Positions 5,871 to 14,488 of a stretch of 25,333 bases of DNA are shown piece by piece (positions within the stretch are counted from its first letter, which is position 1; each line of letters starts with the position of its first letter). The DNA comes from Kiritimatiellia bacterium (GTDB taxonomy: Bacteria; Verrucomicrobiota; Kiritimatiellia; RFP12; UBA1067), in contig JAEDMN010000015.1 in NCBI GenBank assembly GCA_016302985.1, positions 1 to 25,333 of the forward strand. The letters are read 5' to 3'. The notes beneath the pieces were generated by a model that saw only the letters and a list, made by a program, of their open reading frames with translations, did no database searches and had not been told where the DNA came from. Both the position numbers and the translations under genes were made by a program.

Positions 5871-8531
5871 ATGAAGAAGTCTGTCCGTTGGCTGCTCGCC
5901 GGCGCCGTCTGCACGGCACTGGCTCCGTTCGTTTCCGCCGACACCGTGCACTGGTGCGGACAGGACAACTCGTACACGTGGTCTTCTGACCAGGCCTGGA
6001 GCTCCGTGCTCTTGCCGGCGGGTGACGAGGACCTGGTCACGTTCAAGTCCGGCGACGACGCCGTCATCGGCTCGATCGAGGGCATGTCCACCATGATTCC
6101 CGCCAACGGCGCCGTCACGGTCGGGAACATCGATTTCCGCGCGACGGCGACGATTTCGGGCGAAGGCCCGGTTTCCTTCGCTGCCGGCGGTGGCGGAATC
6201 GCGGTCGCCGAGGGCGTGACCGCGACGGTCTCCGCGCCGCTCGCGGGCACGGTGCCGTACGTGAAGACCGGGAAGGGCGCGCTGGTCCTCTCCGGCGACA
6301 ACCGGAACCTCAAGCCCGCTTCGCCCCTCGTCGTGCGCGAGGGCCTGCTCAAACTGACGAAGCAGCAGCCGTACTCCATCGGCTGCTACGGGACCGCTTC
6401 CGCGCCGCTGGCCGTCACGGTGGAGAACGGGGCGACGCTGGACCTCTGCGGCGCCTACTGGGACGTCAGCCCCTACTACGTCAACGCGACGATTTCCGGC
6501 GAAGGGCATGACGGCCGGGGCGCGCTGATCGACACGGGCATGGTCGGCCAGTACAACAAGTACCTCCACCAGATCTCGCTTGCGGACGACGCGCTCGTCC
6601 GGGCCGACGGGCAGTTCTACTGCTCCAGGGTCATGTCGAACGGGCACACGCTCACGAAGATCGGCAACACGCAGTTCTGCCTGTCCTCGTTCGAGGGCTC
6701 GGGCGGCCTGCGCGTCAAGCAGGGCGACTTCACGGCCTTCGGCGCCGCCTCCCTGCCTGGCAGCGGCAAGACCTACCTGTCTGGCGGGCGCTTGACCTTC
6801 TGGCAGGGGACTGGCAACTGGAACAGGTCCGTCGTCGTCGAGTCGAGCGGCGCGCTGTTCATCTCGGGTGACGGCAAGGGTTCGCTGGAGATGGTCTGGA
6901 AGGGGCGCACGGAGGTTCCGGCCGGGACCTGGCTGAACCTCGGCGGACAGGTCAACGCGTATGGCTGGAACCTGCAGACGGACCCCGTCGGCACGGGCAC
7001 GGTCTGCTTCCAGTCCCTGTCGAACAGGGTCACGGCCACCACGCTCGCGTTCCCCGGCACGCTGCAGGTCGACGCGGGCAAGTTCCTCTGGGTCGGCACG
7101 CGCGGATCCGCGACGGGCGGCACGCTCGGTTCGGCGGGCTGGCTGCGCAACGAGGGCACGTTCAGTCCGCTCGGCGACGACATGAAGTTCAGCCGGAGCG
7201 TCTGCGGCGACGGCACGACCTACGTCATCGCCTCCAACAAGGTGACGCTGGCGGACTGCGTCTTCACCAACGGCCTCAGCGTCCACTGCGGCGAGCTGAC
7301 GTTCGACGGCGTGAAGGGCCTGGTCAAGGGGTCGATCTATGTCGGGCAGGCGAACACGGGCCCGTTCCACAGCCTGACGAACGTCACGGCCGTCATGACC
7401 TTCAAGGGGAACACCGAGCTGGACATGGGGAGCATGCAGGCGGGCAACGGCGACCTGGGCAAGTACGGCAACGCCTGGCCGATCACGGGCATCGTCAACC
7501 AGGTGAGCGGCCGCATCCGGGCGCTCGGTGCGGCCGGCGACAACGACGCGCTGCACCTCGGCCACTGGCCGATGGGGCGCACGACCTACAACATGATGGG
7601 CGGTTCGCTCGAGGTGACGGACTGGCGCTACAAGATCGCGGTGGCCGTGGACGGCCGCGGCATCTTCAATCTGTCGGGCGGCGACGTCTACACGGCCGAG
7701 TTCTGCCTGAACGGCCGCGACAACAACGAAGGACACGGCACGCTGAACATGACGGGCGGCACGCTCCATCTCGGAGACCGCGGGCTCACGGTCGGCAAGA
7801 CCTGCACGACCTACCTGGCGAATCTCGGCGGCGGCACGGTCCGCGGCTGGGGAACGAACACCCTGATCGCCGTCAAGGCGTCCCTCACGGGCACCGGTGA
7901 CACGGCCGTGACGTTCGACACGGCGGACGGCGACATCGCGGTCCGGAGTCCGCTCGAAGGAACGGGCGACTTCAACAAGACGGGCGCCGGCGAACTGCTC
8001 GTCGACGCGGCCTGCACGTACACGGGCGTCGGACGCGTGAAGGGCGGCGTCGCGCGCCTCGGCGCGAACGGGTCCGTGGCGGGCACGCTGGCGGCGGTCG
8101 GCGACGGGCTCGTGGACCTCGGCGGGCTGGCCGTCACGAAGGGCCGCTTCGCGGGCACGGGCGTCGTGGCCAACGGCACGGTCGGTGCGGGCGCGACGCT
8201 GGAGGGCGGTCTTGCGGGCTCCGGCACGAACACGGTGCGCAACGTGTCCGTCGCCACGGGCGCGGCGCTGGGCGTCACGGTGACGGCGGAGGGTGGCTGC
8301 GGCGTGGTGGACTTCGAGTCCGCGGAGGCGGTCGCGCTCGACCGCGTGAAGGTGACGGTCTCCAATCCCGAAGTCCTTGACCCGAAGAAGAAGTACGTCT
8401 TCGCGCACTGCGCGGCCGGCCTGACGGCAGCTTTGGACCAGAGCACGCTTCCCGACGGCTGGCATGTGGCCCAGCGCGGCCGGACGCTGGTCCTCTGCGG
8501 CAACAACGGCACGATGGTCGTCTTCCGATAG
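5871..8531 (+). CDS. Exported autotransporter-type beta-strand repeat protein
   Basis: An 886-aa surface or secreted protein. Residues 1-23 are a signal peptide (MKKSVRWLL start, predicted cleavage after VSA). The rest is Gly/Thr/Val-rich and beta-strand-like, as in right-handed beta-helix passengers. Passenger-associated repeats of the 'KTGxGxLxLSGxNxYxG..V..G.L' type occur near residues 137-165 (KTGKGALVLSGDN) and 703-735 (KTGAGELLVDAACTYTG). A run of 'NMTGGTLHLGD'-like strands lies near 620-650. There is no C-terminal autotransporter barrel, sortase motif or PEP-CTERM tail, so the export and anchoring route is unclear. Start 5871 has a good ribosome site (AAAGGGGAG, about 8 nt away). Such proteins are abundant in PVC bacteria; molecular function is unknown. 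Confidence 0.8.
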   Translation: MKKSVRWLLAGAVCTALAPFVSADTVHWCGQDNSYTWSSDQAWSSVLLPAGDEDLVTFKSGDDAVIGSIEGMSTMIPANGAVTVGNIDFRATATISGEGPVSFAAGGGGIAVAEGVTATVSAPLAGTVPYVKTGKGALVLSGDNRNLKPASPLVVREGLLKLTKQQPYSIGCYGTASAPLAVTVENGATLDLCGAYWDVSPYYVNATISGEGHDGRGALIDTGMVGQYNKYLHQISLADDALVRADGQFYCSRVMSNGHTLTKIGNTQFCLSSFEGSGGLRVKQGDFTAFGAASLPGSGKTYLSGGRLTFWQGTGNWNRSVVVESSGALFISGDGKGSLEMVWKGRTEVPAGTWLNLGGQVNAYGWNLQTDPVGTGTVCFQSLSNRVTATTLAFPGTLQVDAGKFLWVGTRGSATGGTLGSAGWLRNEGTFSPLGDDMKFSRSVCGDGTTYVIASNKVTLADCVFTNGLSVHCGELTFDGVKGLVKGSIYVGQANTGPFHSLTNVTAVMTFKGNTELDMGSMQAGNGDLGKYGNAWPITGIVNQVSGRIRALGAAGDNDALHLGHWPMGRTTYNMMGGSLEVTDWRYKIAVAVDGRGIFNLSGGDVYTAEFCLNGRDNNEGHGTLNMTGGTLHLGDRGLTVGKTCTTYLANLGGGTVRGWGTNTLIAVKASLTGTGDTAVTFDTADGDIAVRSPLEGTGDFNKTGAGELLVDAACTYTGVGRVKGGVARLGANGSVAGTLAAVGDGLVDLGGLAVTKGRFAGTGVVANGTVGAGATLEGGLAGSGTNTVRNVSVATGAALGVTVTAEGGCGVVDFESAEAVALDRVKVTVSNPEVLDPKKKYVFAHCAAGLTAALDQSTLPDGWHVAQRGRTLVLCGNNGTMVVFR

Positions 8532-8674
8532 ACTGCGGGCGCGGCTCCAGCGGAACCTGCCCCCGCTGCGCGGCGCCGCGGGCATCGACACGCAGATGAC
8601 GTACGCGGACTGGACGGTGACGTTCGACCCGTGCGCCCACGTCGGAGGCTTCCGTCGGGGGCGGACCCGACATG

Positions 8675-8683
8675 TGGTATAAT
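8675..8683 (+). promoter_or_regulatory. Extended -10 promoter box for the GH2 gene
   Basis: TGGTATAAT is identical to the box before tcdA. Predicted transcription starts near 8690, giving a leader of about 20 nt that contains AGGAGG 8 nt before the ATG at 8711. This promoter therefore makes a conventional leadered mRNA. The preceding 8532-8674 stretch has a coding-like base pattern in one frame but no recognisable product. Confidence 0.6.
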
Positions 8684-8710
8684 GGGTGCTCGAAACAGGA
8701 GGACCTAGAC

Positions 8711-11161
8711 ATGACGGGACTAACACTTCTCGCCGCGGCGGTGCTGTCGCTCAATGGAAACTGGAGCCTGCGGGGCTGGCCGACGCCCGCGCGCGGAAGC
8801 GTCCGTTCGCTGTCGGATATGCCAGCCGCCGAAGTGTCGGTTCCGGCGAAGGTCCCTGGCTGCTACGAGCTCGACCTCTGCGCCGCGGGCCTGCTGCCGG
8901 ACCTCTTCAAGGCGAACAACCAGTACGCCGCCCGGAAGTTCGAGGGCCACCAGTGGCTCTATTCGCGGAACTTCACCTGTGGCCCCGTCCTGCCGGACGA
9001 GAAGGCCGTGCTCGAGTTCGACGGACTGGACACGCTCTGCGACGTCTTCGTGAACGGCATGAAGGTCGGCGAGGCGGCGGACATGTTCATCCCGCATGCG
9101 TTCGACGTGACGAAGGCCGTGCGCGAAGGGGAGAACCGGCTGGACGTGCTCTTCCGCGCGCCCGCGGTCGAATCGCAGTTCAGCGACATCGCGGCCATCG
9201 GAAACGCGGGTTCGACGTCCGAGCTCGAGGCCTTCCGCAAGCCCGCGCACATGATCGGCTGGGACATCCTGCCGAGGTTCATGTCAGCCGGCATCTTCCG
9301 CGACGTGCGCCTCGACGTCCGGAAGACCGAGCGGATCCGCGACGTCCACTGCGCATTGCTGTCCCTGGATCCGGAGACGCGCAATGCGCGCTACCTGCTC
9401 GACCTGCGCCTGGAGGGGCCGTTCGCGCGCCTCGACGACACCGAGATCGCCGTGACGGTCGCCCGCAACGGGAAGCCGGCCGCCCAGGCTGTGAAGCGCG
9501 TCGTGCACTGGACGCCGCGCATGTGGCTTCATCTGCCGAAGGCGGACCTCTGGTGGCCGCGCGGTTTCGGCGAGCCCGCCCTCTACGACGTGGACGTCGT
9601 CTGGCGCGACTGCGGGACGAAGCAGGTCGTTGCACGGAGGGATTTCAAGCTCGGCGTCCGGAAAATCGACTTCGAACTGTCGGACTACGATCCCGTGACG
9701 AAGAAGCCCGGCGAGATGAAGTTCACGGTGAACGGGAAGCCCTGCTTCATCCGCGGGACGAGCTGGGTGCCGGTGGACGCGCTGCACTGCCGGGACAAGG
9801 ACCGGATCGTCCCTACGCTGGAGCTGGTGCGCGAGGCCAACTGCAACATGATCCGCGTCTGGGGCGGCGGCCTCTACGAGCCCGAGCCGTTCTGGGACTG
9901 GTGCGATGCGAACGGCGTGATGGTCTGGCAGGACTTCTGCTTCGCCTGCACGCAGTATCCGCAGAACAACCAGGACCTCCAGGAGCGGGTGCGGAACGAG
10001 ACCATCGCGGTCGTGAAGCGGCTGCGCAACCACGCCTCGCTCGCGCTCTGGTGCGGCAACAACGAGAACGACGCCGTCTTCCGGCTCGGTCCCTGGAAGG
10101 CGCACGGCGCGGATCCGAACAAGGACGTCTTCTCGCGGCGGATCCTGCCCGAGGTGCTGCGCGAGTTCGATCCGACGCATCCCTACCTGCCCAGCTCGCC
10201 GTACATCCACTCCGACGTCGTGGCCGGGAAGGCGCTGTCGGTCGAGGGGCACTACTACCGCCGCTGGTGGAAGGGCGAGCTGTTCACGGCCTCGCACGAG
10301 AAGTTCTACAGCGAGATGGGCTTCCACGGATGCCCGTCCCCCGAGTCGATCCGCGAGATGTTCACGCCCGACTGCCACGAGCCGTTCACAAGTCCGAAGG
10401 AGCGGAACCGGATGTGGAACGTCCGCTATGTGCCGTTCAGACCCGGCGACTACCTGTCGAACGAACTCCTGCCGGGCGAACCGCCGAAGGGGACGTTCGA
10501 CTTCAATGACCAGTGGGTCAAGCGCGGCGTCTGCATCTTCGAGCACGACATCGGCCGCAGCAAGTTCACCGGCTGCCGCAACCACCGCATGGTCCTGCAG
10601 ATGCACATGCTCTTCGGCGACGTCGAGACGGACCTCGAGGGCTTCGCGCTGCAGAGCCAGTGCGCGCAGGCGGAGGCGATGAAGTTCATCGTCGAGCACT
10701 GCCGGTCGCGGAAGTTCGCCGGCAAGACCGGCATGACCTGGTGGAACATGCGGGACGGCTGGCCGATCATCTCCGACGCGGTCGTGGACTACTACGGCCG
10801 CCGCAAGCTCGCCTACGAGTACATCAAACGCGCGCAGAGGGACGTGCTGGTGATGGTGGACGAGAACGGCGACGTGCTCGTCGTGAACGACCTGCTGAAG
10901 CCCGTGAAGGGGCATGCCGTGCTGACGGACGCCGAGTCCGGCAAGGTGTTCTTCGACGGCGACTTCGCCTGCGGCGAGAACGCGGTCGCGAAGGCCGGCG
11001 CCGTGAAGCTCGTGGGACAGGGCGTCGTCAAGATCCGCTACACGGTCGACGGCGAGACCTTCGACAGCCACTACCTCTACGGAGGCCCCGGACAGAAGTT
11101 CGAGGGCGAGCCGAAGATCCGCTTCGCCGACTACCGCCGCTGGATGCGGGAGTTCCTGTGA
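8711..11161 (+). CDS. Secreted GH2 beta-mannosidase-like glycosidase
   Basis: An 816-aa enzyme of the GH2 beta-mannosidase type, which releases terminal beta-D-mannose from manno-oligosaccharides or N-glycan cores. The N-terminal beta-sandwich (about 15-190) contains the jelly-roll motif FDGLDTLCDVFVNG. An immunoglobulin-like domain follows, then the TIM barrel from about residue 330 (FIRGTSWVPVDAL, NMIRVWGGGLYE). The acid/base is E452 in WCGNNEN and the likely nucleophile is E535 in FYSEMGFHG. A short hydrophobic N-terminus (MTGLTLLAAAVLSL) suggests export. Start 8711 was chosen for AGGAGG at 8-nt spacing; an upstream in-frame ATG at 8672 overlaps the promoter and was rejected. The stop overlaps the GTG start of the next gene. 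Confidence 0.88.
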   Translation: MTGLTLLAAAVLSLNGNWSLRGWPTPARGSVRSLSDMPAAEVSVPAKVPGCYELDLCAAGLLPDLFKANNQYAARKFEGHQWLYSRNFTCGPVLPDEKAVLEFDGLDTLCDVFVNGMKVGEAADMFIPHAFDVTKAVREGENRLDVLFRAPAVESQFSDIAAIGNAGSTSELEAFRKPAHMIGWDILPRFMSAGIFRDVRLDVRKTERIRDVHCALLSLDPETRNARYLLDLRLEGPFARLDDTEIAVTVARNGKPAAQAVKRVVHWTPRMWLHLPKADLWWPRGFGEPALYDVDVVWRDCGTKQVVARRDFKLGVRKIDFELSDYDPVTKKPGEMKFTVNGKPCFIRGTSWVPVDALHCRDKDRIVPTLELVREANCNMIRVWGGGLYEPEPFWDWCDANGVMVWQDFCFACTQYPQNNQDLQERVRNETIAVVKRLRNHASLALWCGNNENDAVFRLGPWKAHGADPNKDVFSRRILPEVLREFDPTHPYLPSSPYIHSDVVAGKALSVEGHYYRRWWKGELFTASHEKFYSEMGFHGCPSPESIREMFTPDCHEPFTSPKERNRMWNVRYVPFRPGDYLSNELLPGEPPKGTFDFNDQWVKRGVCIFEHDIGRSKFTGCRNHRMVLQMHMLFGDVETDLEGFALQSQCAQAEAMKFIVEHCRSRKFAGKTGMTWWNMRDGWPIISDAVVDYYGRRKLAYEYIKRAQRDVLVMVDENGDVLVVNDLLKPVKGHAVLTDAESGKVFFDGDFACGENAVAKAGAVKLVGQGVVKIRYTVDGETFDSHYLYGGPGQKFEGEPKIRFADYRRWMREFL

Positions 11162-12348
11162 CGGAAACGGGCAGCTGCCCCCGATGCGGCCGCGAACTGG
11201 TCCGCGGCTTCTCGCCGCAGGGCAAGGTGCAGTTCGACTGCCCCGGGTGCGGTGGCCGCGCCGTGACGCTTCCGGTCCTGCGCGAAGGGCTGGGAGCCCG
11301 GGGTGTCGGGGCGCTTGCGCAGGCCGCGCGAACCGGCGAACATGTCGGCTGCACGTGCCCCGGGTGCGGCCGGGACATGACGCTGCTCAAGGTCGGGGTC
11401 GGGGAGGCCCGCGTCGAAATCGACGTCTGCGCCCGCTGCCTGACGGTCTGGTGCGACAGGGGCGAGTTCGAGCAGGTCGCGTCCGCCCCCCCGGAACCGC
11501 CCGCCGCGTCGGTGCCGACGATGAAGGGGATCCTCGCCCAGGCCTCGCCGGAGGCCCGGGAACGTCTGGCCCAGGCCGCGCTGCGGGACCTGCCGGAGGA
11601 CGTCGCCGCCTCGGACTACGGGCCGGGAGACGTCCTGGGCGATGTCGTCCGTCTGGTCGCGGGCGCGCCGACGCTCTGGCGCGGGACGCGCCTGGCGACG
11701 CCCCTGGTGTCGATTCTGCTCTGCGGCGGGATCCTTCTGCTGCACGCCGTCTGCAGTCTGCTGCACGGGTCGGAATTCACGGGGCATGCGGGACGCCGGG
11801 ACGTCATGGTCCTCACGCCGCGGATGGCCGAGGCGTGGGGTCTGCGCGGACTGGACGGACTGCACGCCGTCTTCACGTCCTGCTTCGTCCAGTTCTCGGG
11901 GACGGCCGCGTTCTGTCTGGCGTTCGGACTTCTGCCGGTCCTGTTCCTGCTGGAACGCCGGCTGGGCGCCCTGCGGCTCGCGGGACTGACGGCGTCGCTG
12001 TGGCTCCTCGCGCTCGTCGCGCGCCTCGGCGACGCGGCGTGCCGCGCCGCGCCCGGATACGCCTGCGGCTTCTTTCCCATCGCCCTTGGCCTCTGCGCGT
12101 TCGCCGTCGCGGCGTTCCCAGACGCGCGACTGAAACCGGGGGCCTTCGCCGGATGTGTCCTCGGAATCTCCGCGCCGCGCGGCGTCGGACTCGACCTGTA
12201 CGCCGGCGTCCTGGCGTTCCTGTTTCTGGTCGTCCAGCTCCTCGGCACGGCCTCGCGCGACTACCTCTCCCTGCAGCTTGGGGAGATGTTCCTCACCGTC
12301 TTCGCCGGCGTCGTCCTCGGCGGCCGCGTCCGGTCGGGGACGGCCTAG
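11158..12348 (+). CDS. Zinc-ribbon (zf-TFIIB) multi-pass membrane protein, rhomboid-like
   Basis: A 396-aa protein starting at GTG 11158, overlapping the GH2 stop in GTGA. Two zinc ribbons come first: C7/C10/C28/C31, then a zf-TFIIB type with C67/C70/C91/C94 followed by WCDRGEFE. After a linker, residues about 175-396 hold about six hydrophobic segments. The second and third (VFTSCFVQFSG... to FLLERRLGALRL) resemble the H-bond-rich TM1-TM2 region of rhomboids. However, the GxSG serine motif is not intact: the nearest segment reads GYACGFF. No membrane histidine is seen at the usual place in the last helix. It may be an inactive rhomboid relative or an unrelated membrane protein. Its stop shares CTAG with the convergent HAD gene. 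Confidence 0.65.
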   Translation: MTETGSCPRCGRELVRGFSPQGKVQFDCPGCGGRAVTLPVLREGLGARGVGALAQAARTGEHVGCTCPGCGRDMTLLKVGVGEARVEIDVCARCLTVWCDRGEFEQVASAPPEPPAASVPTMKGILAQASPEARERLAQAALRDLPEDVAASDYGPGDVLGDVVRLVAGAPTLWRGTRLATPLVSILLCGGILLLHAVCSLLHGSEFTGHAGRRDVMVLTPRMAEAWGLRGLDGLHAVFTSCFVQFSGTAAFCLAFGLLPVLFLLERRLGALRLAGLTASLWLLALVARLGDAACRAAPGYACGFFPIALGLCAFAVAAFPDARLKPGAFAGCVLGISAPRGVGLDLYAGVLAFLFLVVQLLGTASRDYLSLQLGEMFLTVFAGVVLGGRVRSGTA

Positions 12349-13127
12349 ATCCAGCCGAAGTGGCGGCAGGCGTTGTAGAGGCCGTCCCGGTCGACGGGGT
12401 CGGTGACATAGGTTGCGCGAGCCTTCAGCTCCGGCACGGCGTTGCCCATCGCGATGGACGTCCATTCGGGAACGAACATGGAGAGGTCGTTGCGGGCGTC
12501 GCCGAAGACCACGACGTCCTTCACGTTGCCGCCCACCATTTCAACCATCTTCCGAATGCCGACGGCCTTCTCGCAGGGTTCGACGAAGATGTAGCCGGGC
12601 GTGTAGCGGCACCACTGAAGCCGTTTGAGCGCGACCAGGGTGTCCTCGGTGCCGGGCGGGCAGGCGACGTAGACCTTGTAGATGCGTTCGAAGGAGGCCG
12701 GGTCGAGGCCGGGGAAGACGCGCGTGGGCATGTAGTTCTCGTCGACGCAGGCGGCGAAACGCCCGTCGGGCGCATGGCGGAAGGGGTCGTTCGCGGGGGA
12801 GATCGACCAGGGGAGTCCGCGCGCGTCGCATTCCGCGATGAGGTCCAGGGCCGCGGCGCGGTCGATGGGCTGGAAGTCGACCAGCTTGTGGTCGACCGTC
12901 AGGCTGTAGCCGCCGTCCGCGACCATGTGGTCGAAGCCGAGCTGTTCGAGGTAGTCGACGGCCATCACCTGGAGACGTCCCGTGGCGAGCGCGAGGAAGT
13001 GGCCGCGGGCGCGCAGTTCGGCGAGGGCCTTCAGGGCGCTGGCGGGCACGCGTTCGGCGACCGGCAGATCCGCGGATCCCGCGGCCAGCGTCCCGTCGAT
13101 GTCGAAGAAGAAGTACTTGCGTTCCAT
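12345..13127 (-). CDS. Cof-type HAD-superfamily phosphatase
   Basis: A 260-aa cytoplasmic HAD hydrolase of class IIB (Cof/YbjI type), which dephosphorylates sugar phosphates or small phosphorylated cofactors. Motif I is FFDIDGTL (D9 nucleophile, D11), motif II LALATGR (about 45-51), motif III lysine K187 in EKAVGI and motif IV GDARND (209-214). A C2 cap of about 100 residues lies between motifs II and III. The gene starts 3 bp after the stop of the lactate-permease-like gene and is surely co-transcribed with it. The two terminal bases of its stop overlap the convergent membrane-protein gene, leaving no room for a terminator. The substrate is not predictable. Confidence 0.88.
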   Translation of the reverse strand: MERKYFFFDIDGTLAAGSADLPVAERVPASALKALAELRARGHFLALATGRLQVMAVDYLEQLGFDHMVADGGYSLTVDHKLVDFQPIDRAAALDLIAECDARGLPWSISPANDPFRHAPDGRFAACVDENYMPTRVFPGLDPASFERIYKVYVACPPGTEDTLVALKRLQWCRYTPGYIFVEPCEKAVGIRKMVEMVGGNVKDVVVFGDARNDLSMFVPEWTSIAMGNAVPELKARATYVTDPVDRDGLYNACRHFGWI

Positions 13128-13130
13128 GGC

Positions 13131-14420
13131 CTAGAGCACCGCGACGAGGCCCGCGAAGACGCTGGCGGCGAGAAGGACGCCGACGAAGTAGGGGAGGACG
13201 CGGCGGACAATCTGCGCCTCGCAGCCCGCGAGGCCGCAGGCGGCGAGGCCGATCGCAAGCGACTGCGGGCAGATCATCTTGCCGATGCCGGCGCCGAGGA
13301 CGCTTGCGCCCGCGAGGACGTTCGGGTCGAAACCGAGCTTCTGCGCGGCCGAGCTCTGCAGCGCGCCGAAGAGCACGCAGGAGTTGGTGCCGCTGCCCGT
13401 CAGGGTGCCGCCGAAGGCGCCGACCGCGGTCGCGAGGAAGGCGTATCCCGAACCGAAGATCTTCACGACGGCCTCGGCCAGCAGGGCGATCGCGCCCGCC
13501 TGCTCGAGCATCTTCGCGAGCGCGAGGATGGTGCAGATCGTGACGAGGGCGCGGCGGGACTTCTTCAGCGACGCCCAGGCGACGCGTCCCATCGTCCCGG
13601 GACCGATGCGCTGGACGGCGCCGCCGCAGAGCGCGCCCAGCAGGATGACGGCGCCCGGGGTGACGCGGGCCTTCACGGCCGCCGGCAGGGCGAGCGCGTA
13701 GACGGCCAGCAGGGCGACGACGCCGAGGAAGGGCGCCGCGGCCACGAGGAGTTCGCCGGCCGAGACGCCGGACGCCTCCCCGGCGCGACCGCGCGGCCGG
13801 AGGAGGACGATCGCGGCCATCGTGAGCAGACCGCCCAGGATGGCCGGCAGCTCGGGACCCAGCGTGCGCGCGACGAAGAAGTTCGGCACCGCGAAGGCGA
13901 GTGCGGAGACCAGGCAGATCGGAATGTACTTCGGCAGCTTGCGCCATCCCTCCTGGAAGGCGACCAGCAGGAAGGGAATCGGCAGCATGGACGTGGCCAG
14001 CAGCTGGGTGGCGACGGCCGTCAGGTGCTGCTGTTCCAGCCCCGCCGTCTTCGCCAGCGTGACCATCGGCACGCCCACTGCGCCGTAGCCGGTCGTGATG
14101 GTGTTCGCGATCAGGCAGATGCCGACCGCCTTGACCCCGTCCATGCCGAAGCCATGGAGGATGGCGGCGGGAATCGCGACCGCCGTGCCGAAGCCCGCGA
14201 TGCCCTCCATGAAGTTGCCGAACCCCCAGACGACGAGCAGCATGAGGACGACCGGGTCCGTGGAGACGGACGAGAGGGCGCGGCGGATCTTCGCCATCGC
14301 CCCCGTCTCCTCGCAGAGACGGTAGGTGAAGAGCGCGGCGACGATGACCAGCCCGACGGGGCACAGGCCGGTTCTGATGCCCGAAAACGCGGCGGAAAGA
14401 AGCGAAAGCACGGTATCCAT
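13131..14420 (-). CDS. L-lactate permease family transporter
   Basis: A 429-aa inner-membrane protein of the LctP/LldP family, which imports lactate or glycolate with protons. Diagnostic stretches are GNFMEGIAGFGTAVAIPAA near residue 70, TITTGYGAVGVP near 110, and GTLTGSGTNSCVLFGALQ near 325. It has about 12 hydrophobic segments. It is shorter than typical E. coli-type members (about 530-550 aa), mainly at the N-terminus and in loops, but the conserved core is complete. Start 14420 was chosen because it makes a hydrophobic N-terminus; the GTG at 14438 overlaps the extended -10 box. The gene is first in an operon with a Cof-type HAD phosphatase. Substrate in this lineage is not certain. Confidence 0.85.
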   Translation of the reverse strand: MDTVLSLLSAAFSGIRTGLCPVGLVIVAALFTYRLCEETGAMAKIRRALSSVSTDPVVLMLLVVWGFGNFMEGIAGFGTAVAIPAAILHGFGMDGVKAVGICLIANTITTGYGAVGVPMVTLAKTAGLEQQHLTAVATQLLATSMLPIPFLLVAFQEGWRKLPKYIPICLVSALAFAVPNFFVARTLGPELPAILGGLLTMAAIVLLRPRGRAGEASGVSAGELLVAAAPFLGVVALLAVYALALPAAVKARVTPGAVILLGALCGGAVQRIGPGTMGRVAWASLKKSRRALVTICTILALAKMLEQAGAIALLAEAVVKIFGSGYAFLATAVGAFGGTLTGSGTNSCVLFGALQSSAAQKLGFDPNVLAGASVLGAGIGKMICPQSLAIGLAACGLAGCEAQIVRRVLPYFVGVLLAASVFAGLVAVL

Positions 14421-14428
14421 GGCGGAAC

Positions 14429-14437
14429 AGTATACCA
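14429..14437 (-). promoter_or_regulatory. Extended -10 box before the lactate-permease-like gene
   Basis: The minus strand reads TGGTATACT, with an 8-nt gap (GTTCCGCC) to the ATG at 14420. Transcription would start within a base or two of the start codon, so the mRNA should be leaderless or nearly so. No ribosome site is seen. The box lies 30 bp from the oppositely oriented TGCTAGACT of the divergent gene. Confidence 0.5.
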
Positions 14438-14467
14438 CGATGGGACTTGCGGCGGGGCGCGGCGTTC

Positions 14468-14476
14468 TGCTAGACT
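14468..14476 (+). promoter_or_regulatory. Possible extended -10 box for the NT5C-like gene
   Basis: TGCTAGACT has a TGn extension and a hexamer two bases from TATAAT. It ends 12 nt before the ATG at 14489, predicting a leader of about 5 nt. No Shine-Dalgarno is visible (GCCGCCGCTCC precedes the ATG). It is weaker than the other extended -10 boxes in the window. Confidence 0.35.
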
Positions 14477-14488
14477 AGCCGCCGCTCC

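Noticed and set aside
8532..8674. Coding-like frame between the repeat protein and the GH2 gene
   Set aside because: No start with a ribosome site, no recognisable product, and it ends inside the GH2 promoter. High GC alone can produce such open frames.
8672..8710. Upstream in-frame start for the GH2 gene
   Set aside because: It overlaps the TATAAT box, lacks a ribosome site and would hide the hydrophobic N-terminus, while AGGAGG is correctly placed for 8711.
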